A stretch of 64,000 bases of DNA from Stenotrophomonas sp. SAM-B (GCF_013387485.1 NZ_JABBXB010000003.1:62001-126000), one strand, 5' to 3'. Counted from the stretch's first letter, positions 6,595-15,586 are shown. Program-made: numbers and translations. Notes: generated from the sequence alone by a model not told the origin.

Positions 6595-9462
6595 ATGAAG
6601 CAGGTTGTGATCGGCAGGTCGGCCTTGGCCGCGGCATTGGCGTTGGCATTGAGTGCCTGCGGAGGCGGAGGCAGCAATGTCCGCGGGGATCTGGAGCCGT
6701 CGCCGCCTCCGACCCAGCCCCCGTCGCCGCCCCCCACCACGCCACCTTCTCCACCGCCGACCACGGCGCCGACGCCGCAGCCGGCGATCGACGCGCACCT
6801 GGCCATCGTCCAGGCGGGGCCGGCGCAGTCCGCCGGCTGGACCGGTGCCGGCGTGCGCATCGGCATCGTCGATTCGGGCGTGAACCGTGAGCATCCCGCG
6901 CTCAGCGGGCGGGTGCTGGCGAACTACACCTACGTCGATCCGCGCGTGAACAACGTCAATGTGGACGACGTGGTCGGCCACGGCACCGTCGTCGCCGAAC
7001 TGGCCGCCGGTCGCCGGGTAGGCAGCTGGCCGGGCGGCGTGGCCAGCGAAGCGCAGATCGTCTCGGCGCGCATCATCGCCGACAAGCGTCCCGTCGATGA
7101 CGGCTCAGGCAGTGGCAACGAAGTGACCGGTGCGATCGGCCTGGACGGCGTGCATCAGGACCTGATCGCGGCCGGCGTCAAGATCATGAACAACTCGTGG
7201 GGTGGCCTGTACTGGACCAACCCGTCGGCCACCGCGCCGATCGCCCAGGAATACCGGCCCTTCATCATCAGCAACGGCGGCCTGGTGGTGTTCGCCACCG
7301 GCAACGAGAGCAAGCCCAATCCCTCCAGCATGGCGGCGCTGCCCAGCCAGGTCGGTCCGGGCGGCAGCCTGCCCGCCGCGGATCTGGAACGCGGCTGGCT
7401 GAGCGTGACCGCCGTCGATACCGCAGACCCGGGCAAGCTGGCTTCGTATGCCAACGCCTGCGGCGTCGCGGCGCAGTATTGCCTCGCCGCACCGGGCACG
7501 GTGGCCTATGTCGATCCGGCCAACAAGGGCGGCACGCCGGAGTACTACTATGGCTCGGGCACGTCCTATGCGGCGCCGCTGGTCTCCGGCGCGGCGGCGC
7601 TGGTGTGGCAGAAATATCCGTATTTCACCAACGACCTGGTGCGCCAGACGCTGCTGGGCACCGCGACCGATCTCGGCGCGGCCGGCGTGGACCGGACGTT
7701 CGGCTACGGCCTGCTCAACATCGCCAAGGCGATCAATGGTCCGGCCAGGCTGGACTGGGGCGATGTGACGGTCAATGTCGCCACGCTGGGGCTGGATTCG
7801 GTGTGGAGCAACGACATCAGCGGCAACGGCGGGCTGACCAAGCAGGGTGCGGGTGCGCTGACCCTGGCCGGCGCCAATACCTACACCGGTGACACCATCA
7901 TCGAGCGCGGCACCCTCGCGCTGCGCGGCGGTGCGTCGCTGCGGTCCAACGTGCTCATCGCGCCGCAGGCGGGCAATCCCAATGCTGCGGCGCTGCAGTT
8001 CATGAACGGCACGACGCGGGTCAGCGGCAACGTGGACAATGGCGCCAGCGTGATCCTGCGCAGCGACAACATCGATGCGGTCATCGAAGGCAACTACATC
8101 CAGCGTGCCAGCGCGCAACTGGTGGTCGCACTGGGTGCCAACCCGCTCATGGTGAACGGCAGCGCCACGCTGGCCGGCACGGTGCGCGTGGACAGCATCA
8201 TCAGCGGCTACGTGCCCCAGGACGGACGCACGCAGCCGCTGCTGCATGCCGATGGTGGGGTGACCGGCACCTTCGCCAGCGTCACCAACGGGCTGGCGCC
8301 CGGCACCCTGCTCCAGGCGAGCCTGCTGCATGCGAACAACGACGTCACCCTGGTCACCGACCGCATCAACGTGACCAGCGCGAGCCTGCAGGCCGGCCTC
8401 GGTGGAACCGCCCTGGCGTCGGCGGCGCGCGTGGAATCCGCGTTCGAGGTGCTCGATGGCAAGGGGGCGGCGCTGGACGGGTTCGCGGACGCGGCCGGCC
8501 AGCTGCAGCAGGTCGACGGGGCCAACGCCTTGCAGGCGAGCCTGGACAGCCTGTCCGGCAAGGCGCATGCGCTGGCGACGGCGGCGACCTTCGACAGCAT
8601 CGACATGAACCGTCGTGCGCTGTCGGCACGGGTGGGTGACGTGCAGGCCGCGCCGCGCCTGCGCGGTGCCTGGCAGAGCGCGTTGGGCGAGGCGGGCCAG
8701 GGCAGCTTCGCCGGCAACGGGGTGGCGACCCGGGGCTGGATGATGGGCCAGGACATGGCGCTGGGCAGCCACGGCATGCTCGGTTTCGCGTTCGGCGAAA
8801 CCCGCAGCTACGGCAGCCGCGAGTGGGGTAGTGACCGCGGCCGCGACCGTCAATCGCAGGCGCAGGTCTATGCGGGCTGGGGGACCGGCCGTGCGTATGC
8901 GATGGGCCAGATCGGCGCCGGCCAGTTCACCCGTGAGATCGATCGCCAACTGCTGCTGGGTGCCGGCCAGTACGGGGTCAATGCGCGCTACGGCGGCAGC
9001 TTCAGCGCGGCCAGCGTGGAGTCGGGTTACCGCTTCGGCAGCGCCACGGCATCGCTGACGCCTTACCTGGGCGCCGAGTACGCCCGGGTGGACAGCGACG
9101 GCTTCAGCGAAGCGGGCGGCATGGGCTTTGGCCTGCGCGCGCACGATGCCGTGAGCACGCGCAGCCAGGCCCTGGCCGGTCTGCGTGCCGAGCGTCGCTG
9201 GGGCGGCTGGTCGCTGCGCGGCTATGCCGAGTGGCAACAGCATCTGTCCAGCGACGGCCTGGCCTTGGACGCCAGCTTCGTCGGGGTCGAGGCCTGGGCA
9301 CCAGTGGCCGGGTTGCAGCCGGCCCGCTCGGGCGGGCTGTTCGGGCTCTCGGTGGAGTCGTGGCTGAGCCGCACCAGCCGCCTGGCGTTCGGCTACGACC
9401 AGCGCTTCGGCCCGCGGGGCGATCTGCGCCAGGTGCAGTTGCGCTATTCGGCCGGGTTCTGA
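6595..9462 (+). CDS. lipidated autotransporter serine protease (subtilisin-like S8)
   Basis: Protein of 955 residues in four parts. (1) Residues 1-22: lipoprotein-type signal ending LSAC, then GGGGS. (2) Residues about 35-63: Pro-rich linker with repeated PSPPPTT units. (3) Residues about 85-380: subtilase domain with catalytic Asp93 (GIVDSGVNREHP), His129 (VGHGTVVAELA) and Ser324 (GSGTSYAAPLVSGAA), and oxyanion Asn in FATGNES; after it comes one autotransporter-associated strand repeat (GAGALTLAGANTYTGDTIIE). (4) The last ~270 residues form the autotransporter beta-barrel and end in ...QLRYSAGF with terminal Phe. A lipobox on a type V protease recalls NalP of Neisseria. Substrates are unknown; self-release and processing of other surface proteins are plausible. 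ATG at 6595 follows AAGGGGAG. Confidence 0.93.
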   Translation: MKQVVIGRSALAAALALALSACGGGGSNVRGDLEPSPPPTQPPSPPPTTPPSPPPTTAPTPQPAIDAHLAIVQAGPAQSAGWTGAGVRIGIVDSGVNREHPALSGRVLANYTYVDPRVNNVNVDDVVGHGTVVAELAAGRRVGSWPGGVASEAQIVSARIIADKRPVDDGSGSGNEVTGAIGLDGVHQDLIAAGVKIMNNSWGGLYWTNPSATAPIAQEYRPFIISNGGLVVFATGNESKPNPSSMAALPSQVGPGGSLPAADLERGWLSVTAVDTADPGKLASYANACGVAAQYCLAAPGTVAYVDPANKGGTPEYYYGSGTSYAAPLVSGAAALVWQKYPYFTNDLVRQTLLGTATDLGAAGVDRTFGYGLLNIAKAINGPARLDWGDVTVNVATLGLDSVWSNDISGNGGLTKQGAGALTLAGANTYTGDTIIERGTLALRGGASLRSNVLIAPQAGNPNAAALQFMNGTTRVSGNVDNGASVILRSDNIDAVIEGNYIQRASAQLVVALGANPLMVNGSATLAGTVRVDSIISGYVPQDGRTQPLLHADGGVTGTFASVTNGLAPGTLLQASLLHANNDVTLVTDRINVTSASLQAGLGGTALASAARVESAFEVLDGKGAALDGFADAAGQLQQVDGANALQASLDSLSGKAHALATAATFDSIDMNRRALSARVGDVQAAPRLRGAWQSALGEAGQGSFAGNGVATRGWMMGQDMALGSHGMLGFAFGETRSYGSREWGSDRGRDRQSQAQVYAGWGTGRAYAMGQIGAGQFTREIDRQLLLGAGQYGVNARYGGSFSAASVESGYRFGSATASLTPYLGAEYARVDSDGFSEAGGMGFGLRAHDAVSTRSQALAGLRAERRWGGWSLRGYAEWQQHLSSDGLALDASFVGVEAWAPVAGLQPARSGGLFGLSVESWLSRTSRLAFGYDQRFGPRGDLRQVQLRYSAGF

Positions 9463-9491
9463 CAGCCGGTCTCACTGCGACGTGTGTAAAA

Positions 9492-9524
9492 AAAGAGGGC
9501 GCGATCAATGATCGCGCCCTCTTT
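9492..9524. terminator. bidirectional intrinsic terminator
   Basis: Perfect 15-bp stem (AAAGAGGGCGCGATC / GATCGCGCCCTCTTT) with loop AAT, flanked by A-rich sequence on the left and T-rich on the right, so it works on both strands. It lies between the convergent autotransporter (stop 9462) and leucine-dehydrogenase-like gene (stop 9544). Confidence 0.92.
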
Positions 9525-9543
9525 CGTTGTATCACCCAACGGC

Positions 9544-10641
9544 TCAGTTGCCGCGCAGGGTGCCCCGGCGCGGCGTGCTGGGACCCAGCGGCATCTTCAG
9601 TTTGCCGATCGACAGGATGCGCGATTCGGCGATCTGGTCGGCGGCGCGCTGCGGGGCGATGCCCTCGCTCTGCGACAGCGCGAAGATGCGGCCGAGGTTG
9701 TGGTAAATGCTGCGGATCAGGCGCATCGCACGCTCGCGGTTGTAGCCGTCGATCTCGAGCGAGACGTTCATGACACCGCCGGCATTGACCGCGTAATCCG
9801 GCGCGTAGAGGATGCCGCGGGCATGCAGTTCGTCACCCACTTCCAGGCTCGAGAGCTGGTTGTTGGCGGTGCCGCAGACGATCTTGCACTTCAGCCGCGG
9901 CAGCGTATCCGGATTGATCGCGCCTTCCAGCGCGCACGGCGCGAAGATGTCCGCGTTGACGTCGTAGATATCCTCCGGCTTGACCGCTTCGGCACCGTAT
10001 TCGGTGACCGCACGCTCAACGCGCGCGCTGTCCAGGTCGCTGACGTACAGCTTGGCGCCGCGGTCACGCAGCAGCTTCACCAGTTCCATGCCGATGTGGC
10101 CCAGCCCCTGCACCGCGATGCTGGCCTTGCCGACTTCTTCATGGCCGAGCTTGTGCTGCATCGACGCCATCAACGCCTGCAGGGCGCCATACGCCGTGAA
10201 CGGCGCCGGATCGCCGGAGCCGCCATGCACCTGGTGTACGCCGGTGACGTACTCGCTCTCCAGGTAGATGTTCTCCATGTCGTTGACATCGGTGCCGACG
10301 TCCTCGGCGGTGATGTAGCGGCCGCCCAGCGAATCCACGTAACGGCCGAACGCGCGGAACAGCACCTCGGACTTGTCGCGCTTCGGGTCGCCGATGATCA
10401 CCGCCTTGCCGCCGCCCACGTTCAGACCGGCCAGCGCGTTCTTGTAGGTCATGGTGCGGCTCAGCCGCAGCGCGTCGGCCAGGGCCTCGTCGGTGCTGGC
10501 GTAGGGACGCATGCGCACACCGCCCAGGGCCGGGCCGAGCGTGGTGTTGTGGATGGCGATGATCGCCCTCAGACCGGCGTCGCGGCTGTGGCAGAACACC
10601 ACTTGTTCGTGACCGGTGGTTTCGAGGGTTTCAAATAACAT
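9544..10641 (-). CDS. Glu/Leu/Phe/Val dehydrogenase (leucine dehydrogenase-like)
   Basis: NAD-dependent oxidative deaminase of 365 residues, the length of leucine/phenylalanine dehydrogenases rather than glutamate dehydrogenase (about 450). Seen: substrate-side GPALGGVRMRPY, NVGGGKAVI with the catalytic-type Lys, TAEDVGTDVNDM, Rossmann GLGHIG near residue 185, and ANNQL with the cofactor/substrate Asn. ATG at 10641 (MLFETLETTGHEQVVF) is the family start; the in-frame extension to 10755 has no family resemblance. The substrate (Leu, Val, Ile or Phe) cannot be settled by eye. Transcribed alone, with its terminator shared with the convergent autotransporter. Expected role: first step of branched-chain or aromatic amino-acid degradation. 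Confidence 0.9.
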   Translation of the reverse strand: MLFETLETTGHEQVVFCHSRDAGLRAIIAIHNTTLGPALGGVRMRPYASTDEALADALRLSRTMTYKNALAGLNVGGGKAVIIGDPKRDKSEVLFRAFGRYVDSLGGRYITAEDVGTDVNDMENIYLESEYVTGVHQVHGGSGDPAPFTAYGALQALMASMQHKLGHEEVGKASIAVQGLGHIGMELVKLLRDRGAKLYVSDLDSARVERAVTEYGAEAVKPEDIYDVNADIFAPCALEGAINPDTLPRLKCKIVCGTANNQLSSLEVGDELHARGILYAPDYAVNAGGVMNVSLEIDGYNRERAMRLIRSIYHNLGRIFALSQSEGIAPQRAADQIAESRILSIGKLKMPLGPSTPRRGTLRGN

Positions 10642-10847
10642 GGTGGCTCCGATGGTGCGAACGGTGGCGAACAGCGGTGAACGCGCCAGCAAAAGGTGGT
10701 TTGTAAAACAAAAAAAGCGACGTCGTCGGGTCTCGGACGGGTCGCGCGGCGCCATTCTAGTGCATTCCGGCGGAGGGTGTTGTCAGGGCTCTCCCGTCGC
10801 GTCGTCATTAAAGTTGCTGAAGCGCAGGCCGATGCCGTGGCAACGGT

Positions 10848-12044
10848 GTGGATGGCCGGTCATCGCAGGAAGAATCACGTGGGCGCAGTCGCAACAAGGC
10901 AAGTGCGGGATCCGGCGTGTGCAGGGCCGTGGGCGTGATCGGCGTGATGCTCGTAAGCGCCGCCGTGCTGGCGTTGCTGGGGGGAATCGGCCTGGTCCGC
11001 CACCGGCGTGCCGTGGCGCAGCCATCGAGGGGCCGTGCCGCCGCCGCGCAGGCGGGGGCAACGGCAGTGCCTGCCGCCGCTCTGTCGCCGGGCACCGATC
11101 CGGTCGCAGTGCTGCAGGCCGGGCTGCACACGCTCGCGCTGGTCCCCCGCAGTGGCGATGCCGCCGATGCCGCGGCCCCGCACACAGTGGAACTGCGCGA
11201 TGCCGTCACGGCGTCGCTGCTGGCCCGTGACTGGTCGGCCAAGCACCTGCCACGCCGGCCGCAGCTGCTGCCGCAGCTGATCCAGACCGTCAACGACAGC
11301 GATGCATCGGCACGTGCGATGGCCGCGATCATCAGCCAGGATCCGGTGCTGACCGGCAACCTGCTGCGCATCGCCAACAGCCCGGTCTACCGGGTGCAGG
11401 CGCGCCCGGTGGAGACGCTGCAGCGCGCAGTCACCCTGGTAGGGACCGATGGCATCCGCCAGATCATCAGCGCCGTGCTGGTGCAGCCGGTGATGCAGCT
11501 GCAGTGCGATGCGTTTCCGCAGTTCAGTGCGGTGATCTGGGAACACGCGCTGCTGGCCTCGCGCGCGGCCGCCGACCATGCCCGGACGGTGACCCACGAA
11601 GATGGCTTCGCCGCGCAGTGGCTGGGCCTGACCCAGGGCCTGGGCGCGGCCCTGGTGATGCGCCACCTGCTCGATGCCTGTGCGCAGCAGTCGGTGGCCG
11701 CGCCGCCGCGTGCACTGGCGGCGGACCTGCTCGACAGCTGGACGCTGCCGGTGGCCAGCCGCATCGCGGCGGCATGGGAGCTGCCCAAGGCCGTGCACGA
11801 CGCCTTGATCCGCCAGAGCGGCAGTGGACTGGCGGCGAGCCTGCGTTTCGCCCGCGCGGCGGCGGCGGCCAGCCTGCTGTGCCGGCACGGCCAGATCGGC
11901 CAGGTCCAGGCGCTGGCCCTGCTGGAACAACTGGACGGCACGCCGCCGCATGCGCTGCAGTGGATCTGGCGGCGCGTGCACGGGCGCGCGGTGGAGACCC
12001 TGGACGGTGATGAGGCCGAGCTCGAAGTTGCCGGGGCCGGCTGA
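10848..12044 (+). CDS. membrane-anchored HDOD-domain protein
   Basis: Putative signalling protein of up to 398 residues. An N-terminal transmembrane segment (VIGVMLVSAAVLALLGGIGLV) is followed by an Ala/Pro-rich linker and an HDOD domain at about residues 120-330: RPQLLPQLIQTVNDSD, AAIISQDPVLTGNLLRIANSP, LVGTDGIRQIISAVLVQP, LLDSWTLPVASRIAAAWELP. HDOD proteins are related to HD hydrolases but usually have no known enzymatic activity and occur in two-component, c-di-GMP or motility control. The true start is uncertain: 10848 is the first ATG, but GTG at 10935 or ATG at 10947 would begin directly at the membrane segment. A membrane-tethered HDOD with no partner sensor is unusual. The gene ends one base before the convergent phospholipase D gene. 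Confidence 0.82.
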   Translation: MDGRSSQEESRGRSRNKASAGSGVCRAVGVIGVMLVSAAVLALLGGIGLVRHRRAVAQPSRGRAAAAQAGATAVPAAALSPGTDPVAVLQAGLHTLALVPRSGDAADAAAPHTVELRDAVTASLLARDWSAKHLPRRPQLLPQLIQTVNDSDASARAMAAIISQDPVLTGNLLRIANSPVYRVQARPVETLQRAVTLVGTDGIRQIISAVLVQPVMQLQCDAFPQFSAVIWEHALLASRAAADHARTVTHEDGFAAQWLGLTQGLGAALVMRHLLDACAQQSVAAPPRALAADLLDSWTLPVASRIAAAWELPKAVHDALIRQSGSGLAASLRFARAAAAASLLCRHGQIGQVQALALLEQLDGTPPHALQWIWRRVHGRAVETLDGDEAELEVAGAG

Positions 12045-12045
12045 G

Positions 12046-13623
12046 CTACAGCTGGGATTCCAGCGGCAGCCAGCTGATCGCACGCGCGCTGGCGCGCAAC
12101 CAGAACCCGGTATCCGGTTCGGTATACAGCCACTGCGGTGGCTGGGCATCGCGTTCCAGCCAGCGGACGTCACCTTCCGGCCCCAGCGCCACCCAGTAGC
12201 TCTGGCTCGGGCTGGCCAGGCGCAGGTACTCCTGGCGCAGCTGCCCGGCCAGCACGGGGTCGTCGAACAGCACGCCCATCTCGGTGTTGAGATAGGCCGA
12301 ACGCGGGTCGAGGTTGAACGAGCCCACGAAGCCCCGCCGGTCATCGACCATGAAGGCCTTGGTGTGCAGGCTGGCGCCGCTGCTGCCGAACAGGCCGCCG
12401 CCATCGACGTTGCCGCGCGATTTGAGCTCGTACAGCTGCACGCCACTGCGCAGCAGCGGCGCCCGGTAGTGCATGTAGCCACTGTGCACGGCGGCCACGT
12501 CATTGGCGGCCAGTGAGTTGGTGATCACCCCGACCTGGGCACCGCGCGCGACCATCGCGCCCAGCCCTTCGGTGCCGTCCTCGCCGGGCACGAAATAGGG
12601 CGAGATCAGCAGCGCCTTGTGCTGTGCGCTTTCCAGTTCCTCGACCAGGCGCGTCACCAGCCAGCCGGCCTGATCGTCGCGGCGATGCTTCATCGGCGGA
12701 TCCGAGGCGATCTCCACGGTGGGCGTCCAGTGCAGGTCGAGCGCATCGCGGTAATAGGAGCGCTCCGCCTGCGAACGGGCCACGCGCGCCAGGTACGGCT
12801 TGGCACTGTCCAGCCGCGCTTCGTGTTCGCTTTCGCGGATCAGCAGGCGCAGCTGCGGTTCGGTGTAGAACGCCAGGGCGCGGATCGGCACCGCGGTGTC
12901 GCTGTTCCAGTAGTCGTCGAAGATCGTGTTGGCCTGCTGCACCGCCTCGCCGGCCACCAGCAGGTCCAGGTCGCGGAAGTTCACGTCGGGGCGGGCGCTG
13001 AAATATTCCTCGCCGATGTTGCGGCCGCCGACGATCGCCACGCGTCCGTCGGCGATCCATGACTTGTTGTGCATGCGGTGGTTGACGCTGAAAACGCGCT
13101 GCACCATCTCGACCAGGCGCCAGAGCCCGCTGCGGTTGCGGAACGGGTTGTACAGGCGGATCTCGATGTTGGGATGTGCATCGAGCGCCATCATCAGCGC
13201 GTCCTTGTCCTGCGCGTTCATGTCGTCGAGCAGGATCCGCACGCGCACGCCGCGCTCGGCCGCGCGGTACAGCTCGTTGGCCATGAGGTGGCCGATCAGG
13301 TCGTCGTGCCAGATGTAGTACTGCAGGTCCAGGCTGCGGCCGGCGTGCTGGGTGATCACCGCGCGCGCGGCGTAGGCGTCCAGTCCATCGGACAGGAAGG
13401 CGACGCCGCTCTGGCCGGGGTGTTCGGCCTGCAGGCGGACCAGCTCTCGATCGATCGCGGTCTGGTCGGCCTGCGTGGGCAGCACCGTGGAATGCTCGCC
13501 CACGGCCTGCGGGGTCAGGTGATCGGCCAGCAGCAGGCCGCTGAGCACCAGCAGGATCAGCAGGGCGACAACGATTCCCAGCCAGCGCAGCAGCCGGCGC
13601 CAGAGCGGTTTTTTCTCGGTCAT
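12046..13623 (-). CDS. cardiolipin synthase-like phospholipase D protein (ClsC type)
   Basis: Protein of 525 residues with an N-terminal membrane anchor (LLRWLGIVVALLILLVLSGLLLADH) and two HKD motifs: HNKSWIAD followed by GGRNIGEEYF near residue 185, and HTKAFMVD followed by GSFNLDPRS near residue 410. Between them is RVRILLDDMNAQDKD. The paired HxKxxxxD motifs form one phosphatidyl-transfer active site. Layout and length resemble E. coli ClsC (YmdC), which makes cardiolipin from phosphatidylglycerol and phosphatidylethanolamine; other phospholipase D activities are possible. The small O-acyltransferase-like partner seen beside E. coli clsC is not adjacent here. Start ATG at 13623 gives MTEKKPLWRRLLRWLG, a positive leader before the anchor. 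Confidence 0.88.
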   Translation of the reverse strand: MTEKKPLWRRLLRWLGIVVALLILLVLSGLLLADHLTPQAVGEHSTVLPTQADQTAIDRELVRLQAEHPGQSGVAFLSDGLDAYAARAVITQHAGRSLDLQYYIWHDDLIGHLMANELYRAAERGVRVRILLDDMNAQDKDALMMALDAHPNIEIRLYNPFRNRSGLWRLVEMVQRVFSVNHRMHNKSWIADGRVAIVGGRNIGEEYFSARPDVNFRDLDLLVAGEAVQQANTIFDDYWNSDTAVPIRALAFYTEPQLRLLIRESEHEARLDSAKPYLARVARSQAERSYYRDALDLHWTPTVEIASDPPMKHRRDDQAGWLVTRLVEELESAQHKALLISPYFVPGEDGTEGLGAMVARGAQVGVITNSLAANDVAAVHSGYMHYRAPLLRSGVQLYELKSRGNVDGGGLFGSSGASLHTKAFMVDDRRGFVGSFNLDPRSAYLNTEMGVLFDDPVLAGQLRQEYLRLASPSQSYWVALGPEGDVRWLERDAQPPQWLYTEPDTGFWLRASARAISWLPLESQL

Positions 13624-13671
13624 GCCCCGATCGTAAGCGGCAGGGGCGTGCAGGGCGAGTGCTGGCGCGGT

Positions 13672-14382
13672 TTAGAAGCGCTCGTCCGGCGCCAGGTAAC
13701 GCCACTGGCCCGGCACCAGCTTGCCCATCGCCACGCGGCCGATGCGCAGGCGGCGGATGCTGATGACCTCCAGCCCGACCTGGGCGCACATGTCGCGCAG
13801 CTGGCCCGGATGCACCGGCTTGATCGCAAAGCGCAGGCGGGTTTCGTTCTGCCAGCTCACCTTGCACGGTGGCAACGGCCAGCTGCGGAAGCTCAGGCCG
13901 TGCGCGAGCCGCTTCATGCCGTAGGGCGCCAGCTCGCCACTGACTTCGACCAGATATTCCTGCTCCAGCGTCGCACCGCGATCCTTCAGGTGCGAGATCA
14001 CGCGTCCGTCCTGGCTGACGACCACGAGGCCGCTCTCGTCGTCGGACAGCGGCATCACCAGCTGCAGGGCGTGGAAATGCCGCTGCAGCAGGGTCACGCC
14101 GGTGGCATCGAGGTCGCTGCGGCTCTCCGGGGTGACCAGCGCGCACAGTTCGTCCGAGCGCATGCCGGCCGGCTTGTGCAGCAGCATGCTCACGGTTTCG
14201 GTACGGGTCGCTTCGGCGTTCTCGCGCAGCACGATCGTCTCGTCGGTGACCATCGTCTGCGGTTGTTCGACGACCTGGCCGTTGACGGTCACCCAGCCGC
14301 CCTCGATATAGCGCTGGGCGTCGCCACGGGAGCAGCCGATCAGGCTGGTCAGGCGTTTGTCGAGTCGGATCGGGTCGGTCAT
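13672..14382 (-). CDS. RsuA/RluF-family pseudouridine synthase with altered catalytic motif
   Basis: Protein of 236 residues with an N-terminal S4 RNA-binding domain (RLDKRLTSLIGCSRGDAQRYIEGGWVTVNG) and a pseudouridine synthase fold: MLLHKPAGM near residue 70, the conserved Tyr143 in LEQEYLVEV, and the C-terminal ISIRRLRIGRVAMGKLVPG. Family members carry GRLDxDTxGL, whose Asp is the nucleophile; here the aligned segment is MPLSDDESGL, with Ser113 at the Asp position and Asp114 one residue later. I read this directly from the bases. The protein may therefore be an RNA-binding protein without synthase activity, or may use the shifted Asp. ATG at 14382 gives a standard family start. Probably transcribed before the phospholipase D gene, 48 bases downstream. 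Confidence 0.8.
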   Translation of the reverse strand: MTDPIRLDKRLTSLIGCSRGDAQRYIEGGWVTVNGQVVEQPQTMVTDETIVLRENAEATRTETVSMLLHKPAGMRSDELCALVTPESRSDLDATGVTLLQRHFHALQLVMPLSDDESGLVVVSQDGRVISHLKDRGATLEQEYLVEVSGELAPYGMKRLAHGLSFRSWPLPPCKVSWQNETRLRFAIKPVHPGQLRDMCAQVGLEVISIRRLRIGRVAMGKLVPGQWRYLAPDERF

Positions 14383-14463
14383 CGGGCAGGCAACATAAAA
14401 CGGGAAGCGGGCGGGGAGTGTACTGGCTGGGGCCCGGCGCTGCGCGATGACAGCCGCCGCGGC

Positions 14464-14961
14464 TCAGCCCGGCGTGCGTTCCAGGTGGGTCAGGTACAGG
14501 CGCAGGTCGAACTCGAGCTGGTGGTAATCCGCTTCCATGTGGGTGCACAACTGGTAGAAGGCCTTGTTGTGGTCCGATTCCTTCAGGTGGGCCAGTTCAT
14601 GCACCACGATCATCTTCAGGAACGGGGCCGGGGCCTCGCGGAAGACGGTGGCGATGCGGATTTCGCGGCTGGCCTTGAGCCGGCTGCCCTGGACCCGCGA
14701 GACCGTGGTGTGGGTGCCCAGTGCGTGTTTGAGGACCTGGAGCCTGCTGTCGTAGATCACCTTGGACAGGGGCGCGGACTGGCGCAGGTAGCGCTCTTTC
14801 AGGCCCTGGGTGTAGTCGTACAGCTGGCGGTCGTTGCGCACCGTGTGCAGCTCGGCGTAGCGGCGTTCCAGCCACGGCCCCAGCCGGTCGCCCGCGATCA
14901 GCTCGCGCACCTGCTGCTGCAGGGCGTCGGGATAGCCGGCGAGGTACTTCAGGGCAGTCAT
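14464..14961 (-). CDS. YgjP-like zinc metallopeptidase domain protein
   Basis: Protein of 165 residues of the YgjP/WLM-like group (old DUF45). The zinc site is VVHELAHLKESDHNKAFYQL: HELAH plus a downstream His, near residues 120-135. Upstream lies the family segment GSRLKASREIRIATVFREAP, which precedes the metal helix. There is no signal peptide, so it is cytosolic. ATG at 14961 is a clear start, and the gene is divergent from the DUF2058 gene across 73 bases. Family members are predicted peptidases; the physiological substrate is not known. It may be co-transcribed with the pseudouridine synthase gene 81 bases downstream. Confidence 0.85.
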   Translation of the reverse strand: MTALKYLAGYPDALQQQVRELIAGDRLGPWLERRYAELHTVRNDRQLYDYTQGLKERYLRQSAPLSKVIYDSRLQVLKHALGTHTTVSRVQGSRLKASREIRIATVFREAPAPFLKMIVVHELAHLKESDHNKAFYQLCTHMEADYHQLEFDLRLYLTHLERTPG

Positions 14962-15034
14962 GCAGGCGGTTGGGGCGGGGCGGGCAGACCAGTATGATGG
15001 GCTCCGGAATCCCGCAACAACAGATGCTAGGCGT

Positions 15035-15586
15035 ATGGCGAAGGCAAATCCCCTGCAGGAGCAGCTGCTCAAGGCTGGGCTGGTCAAGAAATCCCAGGTC
15101 TCCCAAGCCGCCCGTGAACAGGTGAAAGCCCGCCACGGCAAGGCCCCGGTCGCGCCCAGCGAGAGCCAGCGCGAGGCCGAACGCCTGCGCGCGGAGAAGG
15201 CCGAGCGCGATCGCGCGCTGGAAGCCGACCGCAAGGCCAAGGCCCACGCCCAGGAACTGCAGGCCCAGGTCCGCCAGATCATCGAGGCGCACAAGGTCAA
15301 GCGGGACGGCGAGAGCGAGTACCGCTTCAACGACGGCACGCTGATCCGCACCCTGCTGGTCAACAACGTGCTGCGCCGCCAGCTGGCCTCGGGCAGCCTG
15401 GTGATCGCCCGCCACGGCGACGGCTTCGAACTGCTGCCGCGCGCCGCCGCCGAGAAGGTCCGCGAGCGCGATGCCAGCGTGATCGTGCTCGACAACAGCC
15501 AGCCCGGCAGCGAACCGAGCACCGGCAACGCCGAGGACGATGCGTACTACGCCCAGTTCCAGGTGCCGGACGACCTGGTCTGGTAA
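15035..15586 (+). CDS. DUF2058 family protein (YaiL-like)
   Basis: Protein of 183 residues of the nucleoprotein/polynucleotide-associated DUF2058 family. It opens MAKANPLQEQLLKAGLVKK, which is diagnostic, and continues with a highly charged Arg/Lys/Glu helix (SQREAERLRAEKAERDRALEAD) likely to be a coiled coil, then a compact C-terminal domain (YRFNDGTLIRTLLVNN, RRQLASGSLVIARH). The C-terminus ends YYAQFQVPDDLVW. No catalytic motif is visible; association with nucleic acid is the family description, not proven here. The ATG at 15035 rather than an upstream frame extension matches the family start. Confidence 0.88.
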   Translation: MAKANPLQEQLLKAGLVKKSQVSQAAREQVKARHGKAPVAPSESQREAERLRAEKAERDRALEADRKAKAHAQELQAQVRQIIEAHKVKRDGESEYRFNDGTLIRTLLVNNVLRRQLASGSLVIARHGDGFELLPRAAAEKVRERDASVIVLDNSQPGSEPSTGNAEDDAYYAQFQVPDDLVW

